A DNA stretch of 64,000 nucleotides from Falsiroseomonas tokyonensis (GCF_019024325.1 NZ_JAFNJS010000001.1:682001-746000), one strand, 5' to 3'. Positions 52,769-61,640 are shown, numbered from the stretch's first letter. Program-made: numbers and translations. The notes: generated from the sequence alone by a model not told the origin.

Positions 52769-53821
52769 TTAACCGCGGAAGGAGGGGGCGCGCACCAGCA
52801 GGCAGAGGATCTGGAACATCGCCTGGGCGCCGATCTGGGCGGTGGCGGTGCCGGCATCGTATTGCGGCGCCACCTCCACCACATCGCCGCCCACCACATC
52901 CAGCCCGGCCAGGCCGCGCAGCAGTTGCAGCACCTGCAGGGGGGTCAGGCCGCCCACCTCCGGCGTGCCGGTGCCGGGCGCGAAGCCCGGGTCCACCGCA
53001 TCCACGTCGAAGGAGACGTAGATGGGCCCGGTCGCCACCTTCCGCGCCAGCTCCAGCACCGCGGGGATGCCCATCTCGGCGCATTCATGCATCTGGACCA
53101 GCGTCATGCCGCTGGCGGTCGAGAATTCCCACAGATAGCCCGCGCCGCCGCGGATGCCGATCTGGATGGTGCGCTCGGGGTCCAGCACGCCCTCCAGCAC
53201 CGCCTGGCGGAAGGGGCCGCCATGGTGGAAGCGGGTGCCCTCATACTCCCCGCCGGTATCGGCATGGGCGTCGATATGCACCAGGCCCAGCGGCCGCCCG
53301 GCGCCCAGCGCCTTCAGGATCGGCAGGCTGATGGAATGGTCGCCGCCGGCGGCCACCGTGCGGATGCCGGCGGTGCGCAGCGCCCGGAAATGCGCCTCGA
53401 TATCCCTGTGGCAGCTCTCCAGCGAGAAGCGCGACGCCATGGGCACGTCGCCCAGATCCGCCACCCGCGCCTCTGTCAGCGGCGCCATGTGCAGGGCCGG
53501 CTCATAGGGCCCGATCCGCTCGACGCCCCGGATCGCCCGCGGGCCGAGCCGGGCGCCCGCCCGGTTGGTGACGCCGAGATCCATCGGCACGCCGACCAGC
53601 CCGATCTCGGGCGAATTCACAAAGGGGTCGGCCTGGAAGGGCGCGCCGCAGAAGGTGGCAAGCCCGGCAAAGGGCCAGGCGCGGCGGTCGCCCTGGAACT
53701 GGGTCTCGATGATCCGGCGGAACAGCGGATCCTTTGTCTCCGCGCCGGTTCCGGCGACCGTTTCCGACCCACCGGTCGCCGCGAAGCGGGCCCGCAGCGC
53801 CGCCAGCCTGGCCTCATCCAT
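52769..53821 (-). CDS. Agmatinase/ureohydrolase family protein
   Basis: 350 residues, longer than E. coli SpeB by an N-terminal extension of about 50. The binuclear manganese site is complete: AAGGDHSIS, HIDAHADTGG and SFDVDAVDPGFAPGTGTPEVGG. It splits urea from agmatine or a related guanidino acid such as 4-guanidinobutyrate. A PuuD-like gene lies just upstream in the same direction, which supports polyamine or guanidinobutyrate breakdown. ATG at 53821 is used because the earlier in-frame start is a TTG. Confidence 0.9.
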   Translation of the reverse strand: MDEARLAALRARFAATGGSETVAGTGAETKDPLFRRIIETQFQGDRRAWPFAGLATFCGAPFQADPFVNSPEIGLVGVPMDLGVTNRAGARLGPRAIRGVERIGPYEPALHMAPLTEARVADLGDVPMASRFSLESCHRDIEAHFRALRTAGIRTVAAGGDHSISLPILKALGAGRPLGLVHIDAHADTGGEYEGTRFHHGGPFRQAVLEGVLDPERTIQIGIRGGAGYLWEFSTASGMTLVQMHECAEMGIPAVLELARKVATGPIYVSFDVDAVDPGFAPGTGTPEVGGLTPLQVLQLLRGLAGLDVVGGDVVEVAPQYDAGTATAQIGAQAMFQILCLLVRAPSFRG

Positions 53822-53843
53822 CCAACGCCTCCGCAAACGCGAA

Positions 53844-53871
53844 GCGCCCGGTCAGGGGGGTGACCGGGCGC
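53844..53871 (-). terminator. Perfect 11-bp stem-loop between PuuD-like and agmatinase genes
   Basis: GCGCCCGGTCA and TGACCGGGCGC flank a loop of six G's on the plus strand. It lies 133 bp past the PuuD-like stop and 22 bp before the agmatinase start. No T-run follows on the minus strand, so it may be a terminator of the upstream unit, an attenuator, or a leader hairpin for the agmatinase mRNA. Confidence 0.5.
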
Positions 53872-54003
53872 CAACGCTTGAACTTCCGATCGGATTGGTC
53901 GGGCGAGCCGGCAGGGGAACCGGGCTTCGTCCGCCGGCGATAGTCGGCCGGCCCGCGCATCATAGCGCGCCGCGAGCCCCGGTTGCAAAAGACGTTTGCG
54001 GGA

Positions 54004-54807
54004 TCAGGCCGCGGCCCGGCGGACGGCCTCCGGACGCTGCCCCGCCGCCCAGGCCGCGGTGGCGGCGCCGAAGGCGGTGAAGATGGCGCGGGACCGCGCA
54101 TCCTGCTCCCAGTCGTATTCCGGGTGCCATTGCACGCCCAGCACAAAGCCCGGCGCATCGGCCACGCGCACGGCCTCGATGGTGCCATCCGGCGCCCAGG
54201 CTTCCGCCACCAGGCGCGGCGCAAGGCGGCAGACGCCCTGGTTGTGCAGGGAATTCACCGGCACCGCCTCCGCCCGGAAGGGCGCGCCTGCGGCGGTCCA
54301 GATGCGCGCCAGCTGCCCATCGGGGGTGATCCGCACCGCATGCGCCTTGCCGGTGCGCACGCCGGACAGCTTCTGGTCGGAGGGGGTGGAATGGTCGATC
54401 CGTCCCGGCAGGTCCTGGATCCGCTGGTCCAGCGACCCGCCGAGCGCCACGTTCAGCTCCTGGAAGCCGCGGCAGATGGCCAGCACGGGCAGGCCGGCGG
54501 CGATGGCGGCGCGGATCAGCGGCAGGGTGGTGGAATCCCGCTGCGGGTCTTCCGGCGTGCCCTCCGCATGAGCGGGGCCGTCATAGTGGTTGGGATGCAC
54601 ATTGGACCGGCTGCCGGTCAGCATCAGCCCATCCAGGCGCGGCAGGATATCCGGCACCAGCGCCTCTCCGGCCGCGGGCAGCAGCACCGGCACGGCGCCG
54701 ATCGGCCCCAGCGAGACCCGGACATAGCTGTCCGAGGCGGCATGGTTCGGCGTGCCGAACAGGCCGAAGGCTTTCACACAGCAGGAGATACCGACCATTG
54801 CGCGCAT
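54004..54807 (-). CDS. Gamma-glutamyl-gamma-aminobutyrate hydrolase-like class I amidotransferase (PuuD)
   Basis: 267 residues. The class I glutamine amidotransferase fold shows the nucleophile Cys in VLAICRGFQELNVALGG and the catalytic His in GVQWHPEYDW, as in PuuD, which frees GABA from gamma-glutamyl-GABA in putrescine breakdown. SLDQRIQDLPGRIDHS is also typical. Starts at 54807 (MRAMVGISCC) and 54798 are both possible. With the agmatinase-like gene it suggests agmatine/putrescine use, but the rest of the puu pathway is not in the window. Confidence 0.87.
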   Translation of the reverse strand: MRAMVGISCCVKAFGLFGTPNHAASDSYVRVSLGPIGAVPVLLPAAGEALVPDILPRLDGLMLTGSRSNVHPNHYDGPAHAEGTPEDPQRDSTTLPLIRAAIAAGLPVLAICRGFQELNVALGGSLDQRIQDLPGRIDHSTPSDQKLSGVRTGKAHAVRITPDGQLARIWTAAGAPFRAEAVPVNSLHNQGVCRLAPRLVAEAWAPDGTIEAVRVADAPGFVLGVQWHPEYDWEQDARSRAIFTAFGAATAAWAAGQRPEAVRRAAA

Positions 54808-55044
54808 TCGCGAAATTTCACGCCGCGATATGGCGGGATCAAGACAATCTTTGGCCGAAGGGATGCGCGTGGCACGCATGGCAGACCGGCCCTGCCCGTT
54901 TTGGCGCCGCCCGCCGCCCGGTTTGGCGGCGAAGCGCGCGCCGTTGCCCAGCGGGGGCACATCCGGGGCGCAGCCGGGACGCATGGTTGCTGTTGCGCGG
55001 CGCACGCCAAGCCGCATGATGGCGCATCAGGACGGAGACGGGGC

Positions 55045-56016
55045 ATGCTGGGGCGTCGCGAGGTTTTGGCGGGTCTGGGGATTGCGGGGCTGGCCACGGG
55101 GGCGCGGGCCCAGGGCGCGGCCTGGCCGGACCGGCCGCTGCGCTGGATCGTCGGCTATCCGCCCGGCGGCGCATCGGATGCCTTCGCCCGGCTGATCGCA
55201 GCGCAGATGGGTCCGCGCCTCGGCCAGAACGTGGTGGTGGAGAACCGCCCCGGCGGCGGCGCCGTGCTGGCCAGCGAGATCGTCGCCCGCAGCCCGGCGG
55301 ATGGCTACACCTGGATGCATGTCGACAACGGCATCCTGGTCTACAACCCGGCGCTCTATGCGCGCCTGCCCTACAACCCGGACCGCGATTTCACCGGCGT
55401 CGGCTTCATCGGGCGCTTTCCGCTGTTCATCGTGGTGCGGCCGGATTCCCCTGTGCGGAACTTTGCGGGGCTGGTCGAGGCCTCCAAGTCGCGCGCGCCC
55501 ACCTATGGCACGCCGGCCGTCGCCTCCCCGCACCACCTGGCGATGGAACTGGTCAAGCGGCGCACCGGGCTGGCGGCGGAGCATGTGCCCTATCGCGGCG
55601 GCCCGGCGGCGATGCAGGACCTGCTGGCCGGCAATGTCGATGTGGTGGTGATCGACACCGCCACCGGCACCCCCTTCATCAAGGACAACCGCGTCCGCGC
55701 CCTGTGCGTGATGAGCGAGGCGCGCAGCGCCCTGTTCCCGGACGTGCCGACGCTGCGCGAGCTGGGCCATGCGGAGGCGGTGGCCTATGGCTGGCAGGGC
55801 ATGTCCGTGCCCGCCGGCACGCCCGCCCCGGTGGTGGAGCGCCTGGCGCAGGAGATGGTGCGCGCCATGACCTCCGCGGATATCGCCAAGCGCCTGGCCG
55901 ATCTCGGCATCGAGTACCAGCCCTGGACGCCGGCGCAATTCGCCGAATTCGTGCAGCGCGAAAATGCCGTCTGGCGGCCGCTGATCCGGGAGCTGGGCAT
56001 CCGGCTGGACGGCTGA
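55045..56016 (+). CDS. Bug/TctC-family periplasmic binding protein (7)
   Basis: 323 residues, ATG at 55045 with GGACGGAGA upstream. The leader LGRREVLAGLGIAGLATGARAQ is Tat-like. WPDRPLRWIVGYPPGGASDAF, ENRPGGGAVLASEIVA and HVPYRGGPAAMQDLLAG mark the binding cleft. It is a lone gene divergent from the PuuD-like gene across 237 bp of promoter region. Its ligand might relate to the neighbouring amine catabolism, but binding proteins of this family are often scattered far from their substrate pathways. Confidence 0.88.
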   Translation: MLGRREVLAGLGIAGLATGARAQGAAWPDRPLRWIVGYPPGGASDAFARLIAAQMGPRLGQNVVVENRPGGGAVLASEIVARSPADGYTWMHVDNGILVYNPALYARLPYNPDRDFTGVGFIGRFPLFIVVRPDSPVRNFAGLVEASKSRAPTYGTPAVASPHHLAMELVKRRTGLAAEHVPYRGGPAAMQDLLAGNVDVVVIDTATGTPFIKDNRVRALCVMSEARSALFPDVPTLRELGHAEAVAYGWQGMSVPAGTPAPVVERLAQEMVRAMTSADIAKRLADLGIEYQPWTPAQFAEFVQRENAVWRPLIRELGIRLDG

Positions 56017-56130
56017 CCCGGGGGTCAGGCGGCGGGCGCAACACCGGCTTAATCTTCCCGCGGCATAGTCGGGCCTCGGCCCCGTGCCGCGACGCCAGGA
56101 AGGCGAACCCGAACCCGGGAGCCCTTCCGC

Positions 56131-56280
56131 ATGCCCGCATCCCTCGACCTGTCCTTCGCCCCGCTCGGCTTCCGCGCCCGCAGCCCGGTGCGCGATTTCC
56201 TGCGCGGGCTACGCCGCTGGCTGACCTACCGGCCGGAGCGGCGCTACCTCGGCGGCACGCGCAAGCCCTCGGCGGGCTGA
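56131..56280 (+). CDS. Small basic hypothetical protein, 49 residues
   Basis: A short open frame starting MPASLDLSFAPLGFRARSPV and rich in Arg, including RRWLTYRPERRYLGG, which resembles the arginine-rich DUF1127 kind of small protein without matching it well. CGGGAG lies about 12 bases before the ATG. It overlaps the 3' end of the convergent ABC ATPase gene by 72 bp, so either it is real or the ABC protein's tail is longer than natural by chance. Its upstream gap contains a GCGGCA/TGCCGC hairpin (around 56060-56092) that may end the Bug gene transcript. Confidence 0.35.
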   Translation: MPASLDLSFAPLGFRARSPVRDFLRGLRRWLTYRPERRYLGGTRKPSAG

Positions 56281-56946
56281 GCCCAGCACGCCATCGGCCA
56301 TCGGCAGCACCAGATCCGCATGGGCCAGGGCGCAGCGCTCATGCGTCGCGGCCAGGATGGCGGGGCCGCCGGGGGCGCGGCGGATGTCCTCCAGCAGGCG
56401 GCACACTTCCAGCGCCGTCGCGGGGTCCAGCGCCGCGGTCGGCTCGTCCAGCAGCAGGATGCGCGGCGACAGGCAGAGCAGCCGTGCCAACGCCGCGCGC
56501 TGCCGCTGGCCGCCGGACAGGCCGGCAGGGTGCCGGTCCAGCGCCGCCGCCGGCACGCCGCAGCGGGCCAGCGCCTCCAGCGCCAGCGCATCCCGCGCCG
56601 GGCCATCCGTGCCCAGTCCGTGCAGCGCCAGCGCCGCGCGGAATTGGGGCCGCAGCGCCAGCGCCGGGTTGAAGGCACGCGCCGTGTCCTGCGGCAGCAG
56701 CAGCACGCGGCGATGCCAGGCGCGCCGCGCCGCGCCGGGCGGCGGCAGCGGCGCCCCATCCAGCGCGATGGTCCCGGCATCGGCCGCGCGCAGCCCAGCC
56801 AGCAGCCGCAGCAGCGTGGACTTGCCGCAGCCGGAGGGGCCGGCCAGCGCCACCCAGGCACCGGGCGCCACCGCCAGGCTGGCCCCATCCACCGCCGGCC
56901 GCGCGGCGCCCGGATAGCGCAGCGACAGGTTTTCCGCGCGCAGCAT
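56209..56946 (-). CDS. Peptide/nickel-type ABC transporter ATPase (DppF/OppF-like)
   Basis: 245 residues. Walker A is GPSGCGKSTLL near 38-48, the Q-loop lies in LLLPQDTARAFNPAL, and the signature LSGGQRQRAALAR and Walker B ILLLDEPTAALD follow. The last 25 or so residues are low-complexity and overlap a convergent small open frame. It is the second of two ATPases, which form the heterodimeric motor for the two permeases upstream. It overlaps the preceding ATPase gene by one base (TGATG). Confidence 0.9.
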   Translation of the reverse strand: MLRAENLSLRYPGAARPAVDGASLAVAPGAWVALAGPSGCGKSTLLRLLAGLRAADAGTIALDGAPLPPPGAARRAWHRRVLLLPQDTARAFNPALALRPQFRAALALHGLGTDGPARDALALEALARCGVPAAALDRHPAGLSGGQRQRAALARLLCLSPRILLLDEPTAALDPATALEVCRLLEDIRRAPGGPAILAATHERCALAHADLVLPMADGVLGSARRGLARAAEVAPLRPVGQPAA

Positions 56947-57707
56947 CAGGCCGCCTGGCCCAGCCGCAGCGCCGCCACCAGCTCCTGCGCCGCCTGGGAC
57001 CTCGGCGCATGGGCGAGGCGCAGCGCCGGCCCTTCCTCGGCGATCGCGCCGTCCTGCAGCACCAGCATCCGGTCACACAGCGTGGTCGCCGCCCGCAAGT
57101 CGTGGGTCACCAGCACCAGCGCCATGCCACGCGCCCGGCGGCGCTCCGCCAGCAGGCGCAGCAGCATCGCGCCGGTCGACTCGTCCAGCGCACTGGTCGG
57201 CTCATCCGCCACCAGCACGGAAGGCGACTGCGCCAGGCAGCAGGCCAGCGCGGCGCGCTGCCCCTGGCCGCCGGAGAGCCGATGCGGATGGCGCGCGGCG
57301 AATTCCGCCGGCAGGCCGACCTCCGCCAAGCAACCCGCCACGGCCGCGGCGTCGGCCCGCTGACCGGCGGCGCGCAATGTCTCCGCCACCTGGGTGCCGA
57401 TGGTCAGCTGCGGATGCAGCGCCGCGATCGCCTCCTGCGGCAGCCAGGCCACCTGCCGCGCCAGGCCACGCCGCCGCGCCTGGGCCACCGGGGCCGCGCC
57501 GCCCGGCCAGGCCAGCTCCCCCGAAAGCCGCGCGCCCGGCACCGGCAGCCCGGCCAGCATGCGGCCGAGCGTGGTCTTGCCGCAGCCGGACCGTCCGACC
57601 ACCGCGAGCGCCTCGCCCGGCGCCAAGGCCAGCGAAACGCCACGCAGCGCCAGCAGCCCGGGATAAGCGGCGGCCAGGTCGCGCGCCGAGAGGATGGGGT
57701 CGGTCAC
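56946..57707 (-). CDS. Peptide/nickel-type ABC transporter ATPase (DppD/OppD-like)
   Basis: 253 residues from a GTG at 57707 overlapping the methyltransferase stop. Walker A GRSGCGKTTLGRML, Q-loop WLPQEAIAALHPQL, signature LSGGQGQRAALA (Gly in place of the usual Arg/Lys after LSGGQ) and Walker B VLVADEPTSALDE are visible, and the D-loop and switch His (VTHDL) are intact. It lacks the C-terminal oligopeptide-binding iron-sulfur extension of longer OppD/DppD proteins, a feature of the nickel/metallophore subgroup. Confidence 0.9.
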   Translation of the reverse strand: MTDPILSARDLAAAYPGLLALRGVSLALAPGEALAVVGRSGCGKTTLGRMLAGLPVPGARLSGELAWPGGAAPVAQARRRGLARQVAWLPQEAIAALHPQLTIGTQVAETLRAAGQRADAAAVAGCLAEVGLPAEFAARHPHRLSGGQGQRAALACCLAQSPSVLVADEPTSALDESTGAMLLRLLAERRRARGMALVLVTHDLRAATTLCDRMLVLQDGAIAEEGPALRLAHAPRSQAAQELVAALRLGQAA

Positions 57708-58384
57708 GCCTCGGCGCGGGTCGCGACGACCAGATAGCGCTCATGCTTCGGCGCCTGGGTCCAGAGCGCGGGGTCCATCAGCGGCACCACCTGCGGCGCG
57801 GCGAAGCCGGCCTCGATCAGCGGCGCGGCCAGCTGCTCCGCCGGGCGGCCGCCGAACAGCGGCAGCGCGGCATGGATCGAGGCATATTCGTCCCGCGCCT
57901 GCATGTCCCACCAGGCCCCCTCCACCAGCGCCACGCGGCCACCCGGGCGCAACAGGTCGCGCCAGGCGCGCAGGGCGCGGGCCGGGTCGGGCAGGGTCCA
58001 GAGCACATGCCGCTCCACCACGAGGTCGAAGCTGTTTGCCGGCAGGCCGGGCGCCTCGGCATCCGCCGCCAGGAAGGGCACGTCCAGGCCGCGCGCCGCG
58101 GCCTTGGGTCGGGCGATGGCCAGCATCTCCTCGGCCAGGTCGATGCCGGTGGCGCGGTGGCTGGCCTCGGCCAGCAGCAGCGCCAGGAAGCCGGTGCCGC
58201 AGCCGACATCCAGCACGTCCAGCGCCGGCGTGGCGGGAGCCAGTTGGGCCATCACCGCCCGCCAGGCGGCATCCTGCGCCGGGTTCAGCAGGCCATGCGT
58301 CGGGCCCGCGTCGAAATCCGCCGCGCGGCGGTTCCAATGCGCGATGACCGCGGCCTTGGTGGGCTCGAGGGTGGTGTTGCTCAT
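57704..58384 (-). CDS. Class I SAM-dependent methyltransferase in ABC operon
   Basis: 226 residues. LDVGCGTGFLALLLAE is the SAM-binding loop, TGIDLAEEML and FDLVVERHVLWTLPDP complete the Rossmann-like core. The HVLWTLPDP block is like methyltransferases in metal- or metallophore-transport clusters, though this is not diagnostic. It is placed between the permease and ATPase genes, overlapping both (ATGA and GTGA), so its product is made together with the transporter. It may modify the transported ligand or an intracellular chelator. Confidence 0.87.
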   Translation of the reverse strand: MSNTTLEPTKAAVIAHWNRRAADFDAGPTHGLLNPAQDAAWRAVMAQLAPATPALDVLDVGCGTGFLALLLAEASHRATGIDLAEEMLAIARPKAAARGLDVPFLAADAEAPGLPANSFDLVVERHVLWTLPDPARALRAWRDLLRPGGRVALVEGAWWDMQARDEYASIHAALPLFGGRPAEQLAAPLIEAGFAAPQVVPLMDPALWTQAPKHERYLVVATRAEA

Positions 58385-59184
58385 GATCCGCTCCGTCGGG
58401 TGGGATGGGGCATCAGGCCGAGATGGCCGCGCAGGCTGGCGGCCAGGGTGGAGGCCAGCAGCAGGCTGGCGGCGATGGCGCCGGCGGGGGCGGCCAGCAG
58501 CCAGGGCGCATCCAGGAACCAGTCCCGCGCCTCCGCCGCCATGCCGCCCCAGGAGGGGGCGGGCGGCGCCGCGCCGAGGCCGAGGAAGGCCAGCGTGGCC
58601 AGCAGCACCACCGCCGCGCGGAGTTTGACCAGTCCGAGCCACAACAACGGCCCGGCCAGATTGGGCAGCACCTCCCGCGCCAGGATCGCCGTCGGCCCAA
58701 AGCCAATCGCGCGGGCGCCCTCCACAAAAGGCTCGGCCAGCACGCGCCGCGCCTCGCCGCGCAGGATCCAGTGCAGATCAGCCCAGAGCACCAGCGCCAC
58801 GCACAAAACCTGCGCGCCGGCGCCGCGCCCGGCGAGCGCCAGCACCACCAGAGGCAGCCAGAGCGGCGGGAAGGAGAGCAGCGCCTGCGCCGTGCCGCAG
58901 AGGGCGCGCCCGGCCGGGCGGCCATCCAGCCAGGCGGCGGGCAGGGCGGTGGCCAGCGCCAGAGCGAGGCCGGCGCCGAGCCCCGCCAGCGCCAGGCCCA
59001 GGCTGCCCGGCGCGGCCGCCAGCAGCCGCGCCGCCACGTCACGGCCCAGCGGATCGGTGCCCAGGGGATGATCCAGGCTGGGCGGCAGCAGCCGGTGCGG
59101 CGACAGCGCGAGGGGATCCGGCAACAGCCAGGCAGCCAGCCCCGCGAGCGCCAGCAGCCCCAGCCAGGGCAGGGCCCGGATCAC
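58381..59184 (-). CDS. Peptide/nickel-type ABC transporter permease (DppC-like)
   Basis: 267 residues from a GTG at 59184 that overlaps the preceding stop as GTGA. An N-terminal membrane segment is followed by HPLGTDPLGRDVAARLL, the DppC/NikC family hallmark. About five further segments follow, and the cytoplasmic EAA loop is in EGARAIGFGPTAILAREVLPN. It pairs with the DppB-like protein to form the channel. No separate ATG fits better than the GTG. Confidence 0.88.
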   Translation of the reverse strand: MIRALPWLGLLALAGLAAWLLPDPLALSPHRLLPPSLDHPLGTDPLGRDVAARLLAAAPGSLGLALAGLGAGLALALATALPAAWLDGRPAGRALCGTAQALLSFPPLWLPLVVLALAGRGAGAQVLCVALVLWADLHWILRGEARRVLAEPFVEGARAIGFGPTAILAREVLPNLAGPLLWLGLVKLRAAVVLLATLAFLGLGAAPPAPSWGGMAAEARDWFLDAPWLLAAPAGAIAASLLLASTLAASLRGHLGLMPHPTRRSGS

Positions 59185-60089
59185 GCGATGCGCGCCGCGG
59201 TCGGGCGCGGGTCGAGCGCCGCCTGCGCCGCCTCCGCGACAAAACGGGCGACCAGGAAGCCGGTGCCAGCGGCCAGCATGGCGGCGCGCAGCAGCGGCAG
59301 GTCGCCATGCTGCAAGGCCAGCACCGCCAGCCTGCCGAGGCCGGGCAGGGCAAAAACCGTCTCCATCACCAGCGCCCCGCCCAGCAGATAGCCCGCCTGC
59401 AGCGCCCCGAAGCGTGCCAGCAGGGCGGAGGCCGGCAGCAGGCGGTAGGCGAGCAGGCGGCGCGTGGCGGAAAGGCCGCGCGCCTCGGCGAAGATGGCAA
59501 AGGGCTCGGTCGCGATGGCGCGCAGCCCGTCCTGCAGGATCAGCGCCAGCTTCACCGCCAGCGCGCCGGCCAGCAGCGCCGCCGGCAGCAGCAGCGACCG
59601 CAGCCCGGCATAGCCCGCCGCTGGCACCCAGCCGAGGCCGACGGCAAAGACCTCCACCGCCACCACCGCCACCACGAAGCCGGGCACCGCCAGCAGCAGC
59701 AGCGGCAGCCGCGCCAGGCGGGCCGGCAGCGCGGCCAGCGCCAGGCCCAGCGCCGCACCGGCCGCGAGGCCGACCGGCCAGGCCAGCAGGGCGAGGCGCA
59801 GCGTCACCCCCAGCGCCTCCGCCACCGCTTCGCCCGCCGGGCGGCGGAGCCAGGAGGAGGTGCCGAGATCGCCCCGGAACAGGTCCAGCATCGGCCGCAG
59901 CACCCGCTCCAGCCAGGGCGCATCCAGGCCGAGGGCGGCGCGCAGCGCGGCGCTGGCGGCGGCATCGCCTTCCGGTCCGATCTGCCGGCTGACCGGATCG
60001 CCCAGCAGATCGGCCGCCAGGCCGAGCACCAGCAGCGCCACCAGCAGCGCCAGCGCGCCGCCGAGCAGGCTGCGCAGGGCGGAGGTCAC
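59181..60089 (-). CDS. Peptide/nickel-type ABC transporter permease (DppB-like)
   Basis: 302 residues from a GTG at 60089. Six membrane segments are seen, with the DppB-type early part DPVSRQIGPEGDAAA and RGDLGTSSWLRRPAGEAV between TM1 and TM2. The EAA-like loop is in EARGLSATRRLLAYRLLPAS, and LGGALVMETVFALPGLGRL is a family mark. It overlaps both the solute-binding protein gene (GTGA) and the DppC-like gene. Confidence 0.88.
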   Translation of the reverse strand: MTSALRSLLGGALALLVALLVLGLAADLLGDPVSRQIGPEGDAAASAALRAALGLDAPWLERVLRPMLDLFRGDLGTSSWLRRPAGEAVAEALGVTLRLALLAWPVGLAAGAALGLALAALPARLARLPLLLLAVPGFVVAVVAVEVFAVGLGWVPAAGYAGLRSLLLPAALLAGALAVKLALILQDGLRAIATEPFAIFAEARGLSATRRLLAYRLLPASALLARFGALQAGYLLGGALVMETVFALPGLGRLAVLALQHGDLPLLRAAMLAAGTGFLVARFVAEAAQAALDPRPTAARIA

Positions 60090-61603
60090 GCCGCGCGCGG
60101 GCGCAGCGCCGCGAAGTCCAGCCTTCCATGCGCGGTGCGCGGCATCTCGACGCCCGCCGCCACGCCATAGGCGGCCTTGGGGAAGGCGAGGAAGCTGGCC
60201 GGTGCATCGGCCTTGGCCACCGCCATCAGCGCTTCCGCCGCGCGCAGCCGGGCCGCCGCATCGCCCTCCGCCATATAGGCCGAGAGCAGCGCGGCCATCC
60301 GGGCATCCGGCTTGTAGCCCATGCTGCCCTTGAGAAAGCCGTTCTCGGCGTAGAAGGCGGTGAAGGGGCGCACCGCGTCATGCGCGTGGTTGTCGAGCGC
60401 GGTCACCACGAACATCCGCCCGCGCTCCTGCGCCGCCAGGCGGCGCGCATCGAAGGCCGCGGCGATGCTTTCGAGCGGGTTGATGCGCACGGCAAAGCCG
60501 CCGCGGGCGAGCTGCGCCTGCAGCACCTGGGCGGCCTGGATCTCGGCCGGCGGCGTGTCCAGCTCGACGGCCAGGGGCGTGGTGATCCCGGCCTCCCGCA
60601 GCAGGGCGCGGGCGCGGTCCGGATCGTGGTCGGACAGGGGGAAGGCCTCGGTGTAGCCGCCGAAGCCGGTGGGTACGACGCCGGTCGCCACATCGGCAAA
60701 CGCGCCCCAGGTGGCCTCGGCCAGGGCCTTGCGGTCGATGGCGTGATGCACGGCCAGCCGCACCCGCGCATCGTCGAAGGGCGGGCGGAACCAGAAGGAG
60801 AGGTATTGGGTGCGCGCGCCCGGCTGCATCACCAGCCGCGCGCCGCGCGCCACCCGGGCGGCGAGGCCCGGCGGGATATCGCCCGCGATCTGCGCGCCGC
60901 CCGACAGAAGATCCGCCACGCGGGTCGAGGCTTCCGGCACCGCGCGCACGGTGATGCGGCCGAAGCCGGGCGCGGGCATCGCCCAATGCGCGCCGGTCGC
61001 CTCCAGCTCCACCCGCTCCCCCGGCCGCCAGGCGGCCAGGCGCCAGGGGCCGGAGCCGATCGGGCGGGTGCGGAAGGGCGCATCGGGGGCGGCGAGCTGC
61101 GCGGCGGAGAGCACCGGCACCGCGCCCACGATCTGCGGCAGCAGGCCGGTCGGCACCGAGGTGTGCAGCAGCAGCGTGGTGTCGTCCGGCGCCTCCGCCC
61201 GCTGCATCGGCTGCACCTGAAGGCGCAGGCCGGAGCGGTTGGCGGGGTCCAGCAGGAAGGCGAAGGTGGCCGCCGCATCCCGCGCCGTCAGCAGGCTGCC
61301 GTCATGGAAGCGCGCATCGCCACGGATGGTGAAGCGCCAGGTGGTCGGCGCCACGCGCTCCCAGGCCGTGGCCAGCGCCGGCACCAGATGCCCCTCGGCG
61401 TCACGCTCCAGCAGCGGGTCGAAGATCAGGCTGGTGGGGATGGTGAAGTCCAGGCTGCGCATCGGGTCGATCGCCGAGAGGTCGCGGGTCTCGGAGAACT
61501 GGCTGACGGTCAGCGTGGCGGGCGCGCCCTGCGCCAGCGGATGGCGGGGCAAGGCCCCGGACGCGGCCAGGGCGAGCAGCAGGGACCGGCGGGACAGATG
61601 CAT
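60086..61603 (-). CDS. ABC transporter substrate-binding protein, family 5 (peptide/nickel)
   Basis: 505 residues with a twin-arginine-like leader (LSRRSLLLALAASGALPRHPLAQ). The mature part starts ATLTVSQFSETRDLSAIDPM; FDPLLERDAEGHLVPALATAWERV, FTIRGDARFHDGS and the C-terminal half fit DppA/OppA/NikA-type receptors. It is first in the operon, so it sets the substrate: peptide, opine-like metallophore or nickel chelate. A Fur-like inverted repeat sits 38 bp upstream, which favours a metal-linked ligand; this is inference. Confidence 0.9.
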   Translation of the reverse strand: MHLSRRSLLLALAASGALPRHPLAQGAPATLTVSQFSETRDLSAIDPMRSLDFTIPTSLIFDPLLERDAEGHLVPALATAWERVAPTTWRFTIRGDARFHDGSLLTARDAAATFAFLLDPANRSGLRLQVQPMQRAEAPDDTTLLLHTSVPTGLLPQIVGAVPVLSAAQLAAPDAPFRTRPIGSGPWRLAAWRPGERVELEATGAHWAMPAPGFGRITVRAVPEASTRVADLLSGGAQIAGDIPPGLAARVARGARLVMQPGARTQYLSFWFRPPFDDARVRLAVHHAIDRKALAEATWGAFADVATGVVPTGFGGYTEAFPLSDHDPDRARALLREAGITTPLAVELDTPPAEIQAAQVLQAQLARGGFAVRINPLESIAAAFDARRLAAQERGRMFVVTALDNHAHDAVRPFTAFYAENGFLKGSMGYKPDARMAALLSAYMAEGDAAARLRAAEALMAVAKADAPASFLAFPKAAYGVAAGVEMPRTAHGRLDFAALRPRAA

Positions 61604-61640
61604 CGAGGGCCTCCAGGGCGGCCCGATGCCCTACTGCACC

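Noticed and set aside
58381-60207. A 608-codon frame suggesting a fused double permease
   Set aside because: The first half is out of frame with the DppB-like gene and low in complexity; the DppC-like protein starts at the GTG at 59184 that overlaps the DppB-like stop.
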